From an uncultured Lachnospiraceae bacterium (lineage in GTDB: Bacteria; Bacillota; Clostridia; Lachnospirales; Lachnospiraceae), in the NCBI GenBank assembly GCA_934351925.1, contig CAKRJT010000052.1, positions 1 to 11,423 on the forward strand: a stretch of 11,423 bases of DNA. The letters are read 5' to 3'. The position numbers and the translations under genes were made by a program. The stretch's first letter is position 1. The number at the start of each line of letters is the position of its first letter. This document shows positions 1-5,654 of the stretch, in pieces. The notes under the pieces were generated by a model, which did not search any database, was not told the origin of the DNA, and was given only the letters and a program-made list of their open reading frames with translations.

Positions 1-1594
1 CGCCGCTGTTGTACTCTTTCCCCTCAATCCTCCAGTGGCTGAACGGGAAGCGTCCCGTGATGGGCTGAACGACTTCCACAACGGAGCTGCCGTTGTTGGT
101 GTATACTTCAAAATCAACCGTGTAATCGCTTCCGGTCATATATGAACCGTCGGCAAGCACTGCCTTTTCGTCGCTGCCAACAGTGAGACTCACGCCCGCC
201 GGCGGCATTAGTATGGTGTTGTTGGTCTCGCCTATGTTGTATTCAAGTGTGTAGTTGCCGACATACTGCCACTTTGCCACTGCCGTGACATTGCCTTTGT
301 AAATCCAGTTGCCGTTCTTATCAAAGTAAGGTGAGTCTTTAGTCTGCCCGCTGCTGTCCGTGTAGGTAAGGACAGCCCTGCCGTCCGTGTCATAGATAGG
401 GATATCCGTAAGCTTTATGCTGCCATCGCTGTCGTAGACGAATTTGCCGTCGTCATCGAGCTCAGGGGCATACCAGCCGAGGAATTTGTGGTTGGTGAGG
501 GTTGGAGCTTTGACGTATGCGGTACCTTTAGTGTCGGTTGGGTAGGAGACGCTGATATCCGAATACCATTTTCTTTTGCTTTTATCGCCATACCATGTAT
601 AGAGCTTACCTTTACCATTGCCGTTATAAACCTGCATCTTTAATGTAGAACCCTCTGCAAGTTCTCCGCCATTTGCATTAAATTCAAGTGAACGGTAAAA
701 TACAAGCCCCACAATACCATAGACATGGTCACCATAACCTGCCGGTATGCCGCTAGACTCCTGGTTTCTATGGTTGTAAGCGGCGTCTGTATTGTCATGC
801 TCTGTAATATCATACATTGTACCGGTAGCCGAATTGACTGTCTTGGTTCCCTCAAGGAGATAGAGAAACTGCTGGCCATTCTCCCCATATTTCTGAGTCA
901 TGACAAAAGACTTTTTATTCTGAAATGCGTCGTGGTCTCCGATTGTCTCCCAGGTCTGCTGGCTTTTTGACTGGTCAACATCGGGGTGGCATAACCACTG
1001 AAAGTCAGCCCAGTTTATCTCGCCATCGGGTTTTCCTACAACCTGTGAGTTGACAGCATTAATCTGTTTGATGCTGGCCACATCTTTCAGCTTTGAGATA
1101 CTGTAATCGTAGGTTCCGATCCAGTACATTCTTACATGCTTTTCCTCAAGTCCCGGATACTTGGCACGTTCACTGTCACTGTAATGTGTAATCTCCGGCT
1201 GTGTTATAAGTGCATAATCAACCTGTGCGCTTTCGGCATATGACATCTCGTATTCGTAGATGTATTTGTTGGTGTCGGGGAGCGCGGTACCGGCGGGAAA
1301 ATCATTGTTTACTCGTGGATCAACTGGGAAGTTTTTAATTTCGGTATCGTCATCTATGACCGTTGTATGCTGTCCGTTATTCCAATGGGTTGCATACTTT
1401 GCGTCTTTCTCGTCTGAATGTTTACAGTGCATAAGTTGGATATGTATTACTGCCTCATTTCTAACGTCGCCATAATCAGAATCATCCTGATTCCAAAATG
1501 CGGCAACATTTTCGATTCCTATATTGCATGTTACCAAAATAGTAGTAAGCAATAAGGCAACGAATCTTATTATTTGTTTTCTTTTACTATTCAT
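1..1594 (-). CDS. Large exported surface protein with InlB-type (Flg_new) repeat, 3' end outside window
   Basis: The frame is open for 531 codons from the ATG at 1594-1592 to the left edge, so the protein is partial at its C-terminus. The start is supported by AAAGGA about 12 bases upstream. Residues 1-32 form a signal peptide: basic KRKQ, hydrophobic FVALLLTTILV, then a likely cut after VAA. Cys23 follows LVT, so a lipoprotein is possible but the lipobox is poor. Residues 35-300 are a polar region I do not recognise. Residues about 303-443 resemble an InlB B-repeat/Flg_new unit (FNANGG at 305, FLGWY at 371, VTAVAKW at 436) with an unusually long insert after FLGWY. From about 445 a further beta-rich segment begins. 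Such repeats are known from Firmicute surface proteins that bind or adhere; the ligand here is unknown. It lies downstream of the three-gene operon but beyond that operon's terminator, so it is probably transcribed separately. Confidence 0.85.
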   Translation of the reverse strand, partial: MNSKRKQIIRFVALLLTTILVTCNIGIENVAAFWNQDDSDYGDVRNEAVIHIQLMHCKHSDEKDAKYATHWNNGQHTTVIDDDTEIKNFPVDPRVNNDFPAGTALPDTNKYIYEYEMSYAESAQVDYALITQPEITHYSDSERAKYPGLEEKHVRMYWIGTYDYSISKLKDVASIKQINAVNSQVVGKPDGEINWADFQWLCHPDVDQSKSQQTWETIGDHDAFQNKKSFVMTQKYGENGQQFLYLLEGTKTVNSATGTMYDITEHDNTDAAYNHRNQESSGIPAGYGDHVYGIVGLVFYRSLEFNANGGELAEGSTLKMQVYNGNGKGKLYTWYGDKSKRKWYSDISVSYPTDTKGTAYVKAPTLTNHKFLGWYAPELDDDGKFVYDSDGSIKLTDIPIYDTDGRAVLTYTDSSGQTKDSPYFDKNGNWIYKGNVTAVAKWQYVGNYTLEYNIGETNNTILMPPAGVSLTVGSDEKAVLADGSYMTGSDYTVDFEVYTNNGSSVVEVVQPITGRFPFSHWRIEGKEYNSG

Positions 1595-1643
1595 AGTATT
1601 ATTTTTCCTTTCATTTTAATAATTTAACAACTAAATATGTAAA

Positions 1644-1672
1644 ATTGTGTTTGATTTTAAGCTGATTTTCAA
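1644..1672 (-). promoter_or_regulatory. Weak candidate promoter with palindrome for the large exported protein
   Basis: On the minus strand TTGAAA (1672-1667) and CACAAT (1649-1644) are 17 bases apart, giving a leader of roughly 43 bases. The -35 is good and the -10 is poor. A perfect 15-base palindrome, ATTTTC-AAA-GAAAAT, covers the -35 at 1665-1679 and could be an operator. This is inference from pattern only. Confidence 0.3.
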
Positions 1673-1682
1673 AGAAAATTAA

Positions 1683-1717
1683 CAAAAAAAGACGTATGTA
1701 ATTAAAATACATACGTC
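1683..1717 (-). terminator. Rho-independent terminator of the three-gene operon
   Basis: The perfect inverted repeat GACGTATGTA (1691-1700) / TACATACGTC (1708-1717) has a 7-base loop. Read on the minus strand it is followed directly by a run of seven T. It sits 17 bases past the stop codon of the 192-residue protein, in the right orientation to end that operon and to separate it from the exported-protein gene. Confidence 0.85.
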
Positions 1718-1733
1718 CTGAATATGAAAACCT

Positions 1734-2312
1734 CTATTTTTTGTTTTTCTTTTTTAGTTCAGACTTTAAAAAGCTGTTTTCTTCACCTACTTCAAAATAC
1801 TTTTCTAACAAAAAGAAGATGTTAGCTATCAAAGGAGTTGACAGAGAGTTCAGCTGGTTAGCAAAAAATAATGACCTTGTAAATGTATCCAAAAAAGAAA
1901 TATTGTGATACGTATCGGGTAATTTATAGTCACTATTGGCATGTTCTTTATGATGAAGATTTAGAAAACCCAGAAAAAGTTCCCAAGCACTCATAAAAGC
2001 TAATTGTTCATTAATTTTGGAAGCCTTTGATAAGGAAAAGCTTTTATCATCATCAATATCTCCGCTTACTAACCGGACTTTAATAATGGCTGCGGTCATG
2101 CATGCACAAACCTTATGTCTGTCCAATAAAGATTTGTCCTCACCATCTTTCTTTTCATATAAAGTTCTTAACATGGTTTTCTGGTTAAGGTATTCTTCGT
2201 ATAAAGAATGCGGATTATCACAAAAATGAAACTGACTATATTCATTTTCTAAGCGTAATCCCAGCTTCTTTACAACGCTGTCGTAAAATTCTAAAAAATC
2301 AGTCTTATTCAT
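1734..2312 (-). CDS. Unrecognised soluble helical protein, last gene of the AT-rich operon (192 aa)
   Basis: I do not recognise this protein. It has no signal peptide and no clear membrane helix and reads as almost all helix, ending in a Lys-rich tail (SELKKKNKK). A distinctive central stretch, DRHKVCACMTAAIIK at residues 65-79, is followed about 25 residues later by NEQLAFMSAWELFL and a His-rich LHHKEH. These look like conserved core helices, with Asp, Arg, His and Lys as candidate functional residues. The start ATG overlaps the stop of the preceding gene by one base (TAATG) and has AAGGAT eight bases upstream, so translation is probably coupled. With two small membrane proteins upstream it may be the cytoplasmic partner of a membrane complex. 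A defence or immunity role is only a guess; a regulatory or stress role is equally possible. Codon and base use is much more AT-rich than in pepT or the flippase. Confidence 0.75.
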   Translation of the reverse strand: MNKTDFLEFYDSVVKKLGLRLENEYSQFHFCDNPHSLYEEYLNQKTMLRTLYEKKDGEDKSLLDRHKVCACMTAAIIKVRLVSGDIDDDKSFSLSKASKINEQLAFMSAWELFLGFLNLHHKEHANSDYKLPDTYHNISFLDTFTRSLFFANQLNSLSTPLIANIFFLLEKYFEVGEENSFLKSELKKKNKK

Positions 2313-2560
2313 TAGGCTTTTATCCTTATATTTGCTGGTATGTCTATTTCTTTGATGGCTTCCGAAACACTATAATCTCCGTTGCCGTCACTTTCTGTTC
2401 CGGCCAATTCGATTTTTTTTTCATCATTTATATAAGATCCATATTTTAAACCAAAGTGATTTTCATGTTTAATCTGTTTCATTGCATATACGTTCCACGC
2501 TTTGCACATTATGCATAGAACAACTATAAATACAATGACGGCAATGATATCATTTGTCAT
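2312..2560 (-). CDS. Small single-pass membrane protein, middle gene of the AT-rich operon (82 aa)
   Basis: The protein has one N-terminal membrane helix, about residues 5-24 (IIAVIVFIVVLCIM). A Lys-containing junction (CKAWNVYAMKQIKHE) follows, then a polar, net acidic tail of about 50 residues. The topology is probably N-out with a cytoplasmic tail, though a signal-anchor in the other direction cannot be excluded. The family is not recognised. GGAGGT at 2567-2572 lies inside the last codons of the upstream gene and is ideally placed before the ATG; the upstream stop is only two bases away. The stop codon overlaps the start of the 192-residue gene. These features make it a real gene despite its size and an obligate member of the operon. 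Confidence 0.72.
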   Translation of the reverse strand: MTNDIIAVIVFIVVLCIMCKAWNVYAMKQIKHENHFGLKYGSYINDEKKIELAGTESDGNGDYSVSEAIKEIDIPANIRIKA

Positions 2561-2562
2561 AT

Positions 2563-2964
2563 TTATACCTCCAATTGAGACTCTTTTTTAACATTTATTA
2601 CATAATCATTATATGTTACTATTAACGGAACAGTCACAAATAAGATAGAAAGTAACTTTATCACAATAGTCTCCATTATGTCGTAAAGGTCAAGTAAGGC
2701 AATTATAGATATAATAATGGAAATTATGGCAAAAAATATAACTATAATCGCTTCTCTTTTCACCATGGTTGTATACTTTGTATTATCTGTAAATGGATAA
2801 AAATCATACACATTATTACATGCCTGAACCAGTATAGTTATATAACATGATTTATAGTCAACTAAAGATGCTAATATGCTTATACCGACAGTAAGCATTA
2901 ATACAAAGAATTTCGTTAAAGCCTCTTGGGAAGAAAGATATATTTCATTTTTTTTATCTTCCAT
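2563..2964 (-). CDS. Small three-helix membrane protein, first gene of the AT-rich operon (133 aa)
   Basis: Hydropathy read by eye gives membrane helices at about residues 17-35 (FFVLMLTVGISILASLV), 72-94 (AIIVIFFAIISIIISII) and 97-117 (IVIKLLSILFVTVPLIV). A loop of about 36 residues between the first two contains two Cys. The N-terminus is polar and the C-terminus short and charged. The family is not recognised. The start has a strong AGAGGAG (2969-2975) at close spacing. The gene lies about 110 bases downstream of a good promoter and is two bases from the next gene. One 60-base line inside it (2701-2760) has 12 G or C, against 30 in a line of the flippase (9001-9060), so its composition is foreign-looking. 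It could be a membrane effector, a channel-like component or an anchor for the downstream proteins. Confidence 0.75.
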   Translation of the reverse strand: MEDKKNEIYLSSQEALTKFFVLMLTVGISILASLVDYKSCYITILVQACNNVYDFYPFTDNTKYTTMVKREAIIVIFFAIISIIISIIALLDLYDIMETIVIKLLSILFVTVPLIVTYNDYVINVKKESQLEV

Positions 2965-3079
2965 TTTTCTCCTCTTGTTCCATTTTAAAACTCATCGTTT
3001 GGTTTTCGCGATGCCGCGGGTGTTCCATAGATTAATATTTAAAAAGCTATGATTATATAACCGTAACGACACACTATTA

Positions 3080-3108
3080 AGTATATCATATCTGCTTACA
3101 AACATCAA
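3080..3108 (-). promoter_or_regulatory. Promoter of the AT-rich three-gene operon
   Basis: On the minus strand TTGATG (3108-3103) and TATACT (3085-3080) are 17 bases apart, with TGA just before the -10 (extended -10). The predicted start near 3073 gives an untranslated leader of about 110 bases before the ATG at 2964. The region upstream of the -35 is AT-rich and carries two sets of direct repeats. Confidence 0.75.
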
Positions 3109-3120
3109 TAATTTTTTCTA

Positions 3121-3142
3121 TTTTATATAGCTTTTATATAGC
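3121..3142. repeat. Two perfect tandem 11-base repeats upstream of the operon promoter
   Basis: TTTTATATAGC occurs twice head to tail (3121-3131 and 3132-3142). The pair spans about -48 to -69 relative to the predicted start of the three-gene operon. An 11-base period puts both copies on the same face of the helix, as in sites for dimeric or cooperative activators; an UP element for RNA polymerase is another reading. Confidence 0.7.
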
Positions 3143-3151
3143 TACAGCAAA

Positions 3152-3180
3152 GTACTCATGCTAATTATTAGTACGCATGC
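3152..3180. repeat. Direct repeat GTACKCATGC, copies 19 bases apart
   Basis: GTACTCATGC (3152-3161) and GTACGCATGC (3171-3180) match at 9 of 10 positions, with starts 19 bases apart. A looser third copy, GTATGCATAT, lies on the other strand within about 3190-3199. The arms also form two interleaved inverted repeats (GTACT with AGTAC at 3170-3174; CATGC with GCATG at 3175-3179). This is either a protein-binding site for the three-gene operon or structured 3' sequence of the lipoprotein transcript. Confidence 0.55.
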
Positions 3181-3215
3181 AATTTTTGGATATGCATACG
3201 CCCTAATATGTTTGA

Positions 3216-4367
3216 TTACTTATATAAATAGCCATGTACAACAACGCCTTCAGCAAATCTGCCGACAATGGCACTTGTTGCGCTATAACCAAAATCCCAG
3301 CAACCCAAAGCGGCATCCGTCCAGCTAAACTGTCCACTCACATAGTATGCCTCCAGCGACCCATCACGCATGCCGCCCGTAGTTACATTAAGCTGCTGGC
3401 TGTGCTCATCATACCAGCTAGGCAGCGATTTCTTCGTACCCTCAGCGGTAACGGTGTCAGTCGCGCCGCATACGGAGCAGGTGGCTGTCTTGGTGCCGTC
3501 CTTCTCGGTAGTGGCGTCGTCATTGTAGATGTAATCGCCAAAGCTGTGCGCGGTCATCGGAATACTCTCCGTGTAGCTATCCCCGCATGAGCAGGTGTAA
3601 GTAATGACACCTTCCTCAGCACAGGTGGCAGCCTTTGTCACTGCTGATATGTAACTGTGCACATGCGGTGCAGGTGTAGGCGCTTCGGTAGGCTTCTGAG
3701 TCGGAGCCTCGGTTGGAGCAGGTGTCGGTTTCTCCGTATGTGCCTGTGTAGTTGTTTCAGGCTGAGTGGTAGGAGCTTCGGTCGGAGGCTGTGTTACATT
3801 TTCTGTGGGTTTCTGTGTAGGAGCCTCAGTCGGAACTTGTGTAACCTTTTCGGTTGCAGCCGATGTAACAGCTTCAATTGTGGTCTCACTAGCTTCAGCA
3901 GCCTTGGTGGTGCTCTCGGTTGACTTCTCAGTGTTTTTTTCGGTTATGGTCTGTGAAGTGCTTTCAGATTGAGTGGTTGTCTCATTCTGAGCTGCTGTGG
4001 TCTGGCTGCCAGTCCCGGAGGACTCGCCGGTCTTTGTGTAAGCTGCTGCCGTACTGTCGGCTTGTGTTGTAGAACCAGCCGTTCCGGAGCTGTTATTGTC
4101 ACTCTTCGATGACGACGATGTACTGCTGCCATTCTTGTTTGAGGACGTGCTCTCGGAGTTACCCTTGGTATTGTCTGCAGCACCGCTGCTTTTGGTTGCT
4201 GCTGTGTCAGTTTCGGTAGCGCCCTCGCCCGAGGTTTCCACCGGAGTCCCGGTCTCCATCGGGAGTGTATCTATAGAAGCTGCTGCCTTGTTGCAGGCTG
4301 TCGCGGAGATGGCTGCTGCCGTGATAAGCACAGCGGTCATCAGTCTGTTGGATTTGTATTTTCTCAT
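3216..4367 (-). CDS. Surface lipoprotein with Thr/Pro stalk, two Cys-rich modules and unknown C-terminal domain (383 aa)
   Basis: I place the start at 4367 because GAGGT (4375-4379) is seven bases away from that ATG. The in-frame ATG at 4373 is only one base from GAGGT and would add two residues. Residues 1-25 are a lipoprotein-type signal with Cys25 in SATACNK; the lipobox is weak but matches the CNK of its neighbour. Residues 26-235 form a Ser/Thr/Ala then Pro/Thr stalk (PTEAPTQKPTE). Residues 236-300 hold two Cys-rich modules with C-x-C or C-x-x-C (Cys249/259/261 and Cys297/300) and paired His (HVH, AHS), a pattern common near the C-terminus of Clostridia surface proteins and possibly metal-binding. 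Residues 313-383 form a compact Trp/Gly/Tyr-rich domain I do not recognise. It is probably cotranscribed with the stalk lipoprotein 48 bases upstream. It likely presents the C-terminal domain outside the wall. Confidence 0.85.
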   Translation of the reverse strand: MRKYKSNRLMTAVLITAAAISATACNKAAASIDTLPMETGTPVETSGEGATETDTAATKSSGAADNTKGNSESTSSNKNGSSTSSSSKSDNNSSGTAGSTTQADSTAAAYTKTGESSGTGSQTTAAQNETTTQSESTSQTITEKNTEKSTESTTKAAEASETTIEAVTSAATEKVTQVPTEAPTQKPTENVTQPPTEAPTTQPETTTQAHTEKPTPAPTEAPTQKPTEAPTPAPHVHSYISAVTKAATCAEEGVITYTCSCGDSYTESIPMTAHSFGDYIYNDDATTEKDGTKTATCSVCGATDTVTAEGTKKSLPSWYDEHSQQLNVTTGGMRDGSLEAYYVSGQFSWTDAALGCWDFGYSATSAIVGRFAEGVVVHGYLYK

Positions 4368-4415
4368 ATACATTACCTCGTTTCGTTTGTATTTTATTTA
4401 CATTTCCGTTGTCTG

Positions 4416-5342
4416 TTACGACTGAGTGGAAGAAGCTTCCGTGATAGCCTCAGTGTCCGGCTGAGTAGAGGAGGCTTCAGTAGCAGCATTAGATGGAGCC
4501 TCAGTGTCCGGCTGAGTAGAGGAGGCTTCAGTAGCAGCATTAGATGGAGCCTCGGTGTCCGGCTGAGTAGGGGAGGCTTCAGTAGCAGCATTAGACGGAG
4601 CCTGTGTGTCCGGCTGAGTAGAAGGAGCTTCCGTTGGAGCCTGTGTATCCGGCTGAGTAGAAGGAGCTTCCGTTGGAGCCTGTGTGTCCGGCTGAGTAGA
4701 AGGAGCTTCCGTTGGAGCCTGTGTGTCCGGCTGAGTAGAAGGAGCTTCCGTTGGAGTCTGTGTAGGAGGCTGGGTGGAAGGAGCCTGCGTCGGAGCCTCG
4801 GTGTCCGGCTGAGTAGAAGGAGCTTCTGTTGGAGTCTGTGTAGGAGGCTGGGTAGAAGGAGCTTCCGTTGGAGCCTGTGTATCCGGCTGGGTAGAAGGAG
4901 CCTGCGTCGGAGCCGCAGTGGACGGCTGAGCGGAAGGAGCCCCGGTATTCGTCTGAGTGGATGAAACCTCGGCCGCCGCTGCAGTGGTTGTCTGCGTGGC
5001 AGAAACTTCGGTAACCTTCTGTGTGGTGGAAGCTGTCTGAGATGAGGTCTCTGCTGTTGTAGCCTTGGTTGGCTTGGAGGTATTGTCCTTTTTTGCAGCG
5101 CTTGTTGTTCCGCTTGAGGAGTTACCGTCTGAAGAATTACCCTTAGAGGAGGAATTGTCCTTTTCTGTGGATATCAGATTTTCGCCCGATATTTCCGTGC
5201 TTTCGTCCGATAGATTGGAGGAATAGGAAATGTATGACACGCTCGGGGCATCAGGGACAGAAGAACTCTTGTTGCAGCCGCTCATGTAAAGTGTGACGAG
5301 AGATGTACCTATCATAATTTTTAACAGATTTTTTCTTAGCAT
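4416..5342 (-). CDS. Stalk-only repeat lipoprotein (308 aa)
   Basis: Signal peptide MLRKNLLKIM... ends in a good lipobox, MSGC, with lipidated Cys23, followed by NK as in its neighbour. Residues 24-80 are Ser-rich and 81-136 Thr/Ala-rich. Residues 150-253 are eight in-register 13-residue repeats (consensus STQPDTQAPTEAP), and 248-298 are three 17-residue repeats (consensus APSNAATEASSTQPDTE). The chain ends abruptly in ASSTQS with no globular domain. TAAGGAG (5351-5357) is eight bases before the ATG. The low-complexity stalk suggests a wall-spanning or glycosylated spacer. It is either a complete mucin-like surface protein or one that has lost a C-terminal head. Only 48 bases separate it from the second lipoprotein, so the two are likely an operon and tandem paralogues. 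Confidence 0.82.
   Translation of the reverse strand: MLRKNLLKIMIGTSLVTLYMSGCNKSSSVPDAPSVSYISYSSNLSDESTEISGENLISTEKDNSSSKGNSSDGNSSSGTTSAAKKDNTSKPTKATTAETSSQTASTTQKVTEVSATQTTTAAAAEVSSTQTNTGAPSAQPSTAAPTQAPSTQPDTQAPTEAPSTQPPTQTPTEAPSTQPDTEAPTQAPSTQPPTQTPTEAPSTQPDTQAPTEAPSTQPDTQAPTEAPSTQPDTQAPTEAPSTQPDTQAPSNAATEASPTQPDTEAPSNAATEASSTQPDTEAPSNAATEASSTQPDTEAITEASSTQS
4449..4601 (-). repeat. Three tandem 51-base repeats encoding 17 residues
   Basis: Three near-identical 51-base units encode residues 248-298 of the stalk lipoprotein. They differ by a few bases (Pro or Ser at one position, GAG or GAC-type changes). The last unit is followed by a shortened remnant, ITEASSTQS, before the stop. As the unit is a multiple of three, copy changes alter length without breaking the frame. 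Confidence 0.9.
4584..4895 (-). repeat. Eight tandem 39-base repeats encoding 13 residues
   Basis: Eight in-register 39-base units encode residues 150-253 of the stalk lipoprotein. Two variants alternate in the older part (STQPPTQTPTEAP and STQPDTEAPTQAP); three consecutive nearly identical copies (STQPDTQAPTEAP) lie toward the 3' side, suggesting recent expansion. A degenerate copy, SAQPSTAAPTQAP, precedes the array. Confidence 0.9.
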
Positions 5343-5410
5343 TAATTTAACTCCTTAGGTAAATAGTTGATTTTTTTGGTTGCTGATATATGACTATTTT
5401 TGATAACAAA

Positions 5411-5439
5411 ATGTTACATCATTTAATCTGTTAATGCAA
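5411..5439 (-). promoter_or_regulatory. Weak candidate promoter of the lipoprotein pair with overlapping palindrome
   Basis: TTGCAT and TAACAT are spaced 17 bases apart on the minus strand, giving a leader of about 60 bases. Both boxes deviate from consensus. The -10 coincides with one arm of TAACA-AAA-TGTTA, so a repressor could block it. This is pattern inference only. Confidence 0.35.
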
Positions 5440-5445
5440 GGCTTT

Positions 5446-5451
5446 TATAAT
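5446..5451 (+). promoter_or_regulatory. Candidate distal -10 box for pepT
   Basis: A perfect TATAAT lies 204 bases before the pepT start, with a poor -35 (TTAATC, 5423-5428) 17 bases upstream. If used, the transcript would carry a leader of about 200 bases. Confidence 0.35.
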
Positions 5452-5576
5452 AAAAATGCGTATGTATCCTGTATTTTATTGTCAAGGAGCGCTGGTTAAG
5501 ATATGGGAAAAATGCTGTGCTTGCTCAAGGTGGGCAGGCAGCGGAATATGCCACAGTAGATTTTTACTGCTTAATG

Positions 5577-5585
5577 TGCTATACT
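5577..5585 (+). promoter_or_regulatory. Candidate proximal extended -10 promoter for pepT
   Basis: TGCTATACT is an extended -10 (TG-N-TATACT) without a recognisable -35. The predicted start near 5592 gives a leader of about 63 bases, the most usual length, so I favour this as the main pepT promoter. Confidence 0.4.
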
Positions 5586-5654
5586 TACTACGTTTCAGCG
5601 TTTTGCAGGCTGTTGAATTTTCGCCGCGTGCGGCAGAATGAGAGGATAATTATT

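Larger units (their letters stand above)
5343..5654. other. Divergent intergenic region between lipoprotein operon and pepT (312 bases, no gene)
   Basis: No convincing coding sequence is seen; the open frames here lack placed ribosome sites. The region holds a weak minus-strand promoter for the lipoproteins (TTGCAT 5439-5434, 17 bases, TAACAT 5416-5411). A palindrome TAACA-AAA-TGTTA (5404-5416) overlaps that -10. Two plus-strand candidate promoters and a short GC hairpin (GCCG/CGGC, 5623-5634) precede the pepT ribosome site. Confidence 0.6.

Noticed and set aside
3657..3923. Cys/Arg-rich 88-codon frame on the plus strand
   Set aside because: It is the complement of the Pro/Thr stalk repeats of the lipoprotein; the composition is a by-product of the repeat.
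4394..4591. Leu-rich repeated 65-codon frame on the minus strand
   Set aside because: It is an alternative frame of the 51-base repeats in the stalk lipoprotein.
4440..4935. Regular repeats that could suggest a CRISPR array or minisatellite
   Set aside because: There are no unique spacers, units are exact multiples of three, and they translate cleanly into the Thr/Pro stalk of a lipoprotein.
5502..5558. 18-codon ORF (MGKMLCLLKVGRQRNMPQ) upstream of pepT
   Set aside because: The only AAGGAG is about 13 bases away and the peptide has no regulatory pattern; not supported as a leader.
5517..5654. N-terminal extension of PepT from an ATG at 5517
   Set aside because: The extra 46 residues are not like the family, there is no ribosome site, and a candidate promoter lies inside it; GTG 5655 fits both length and ribosome site.
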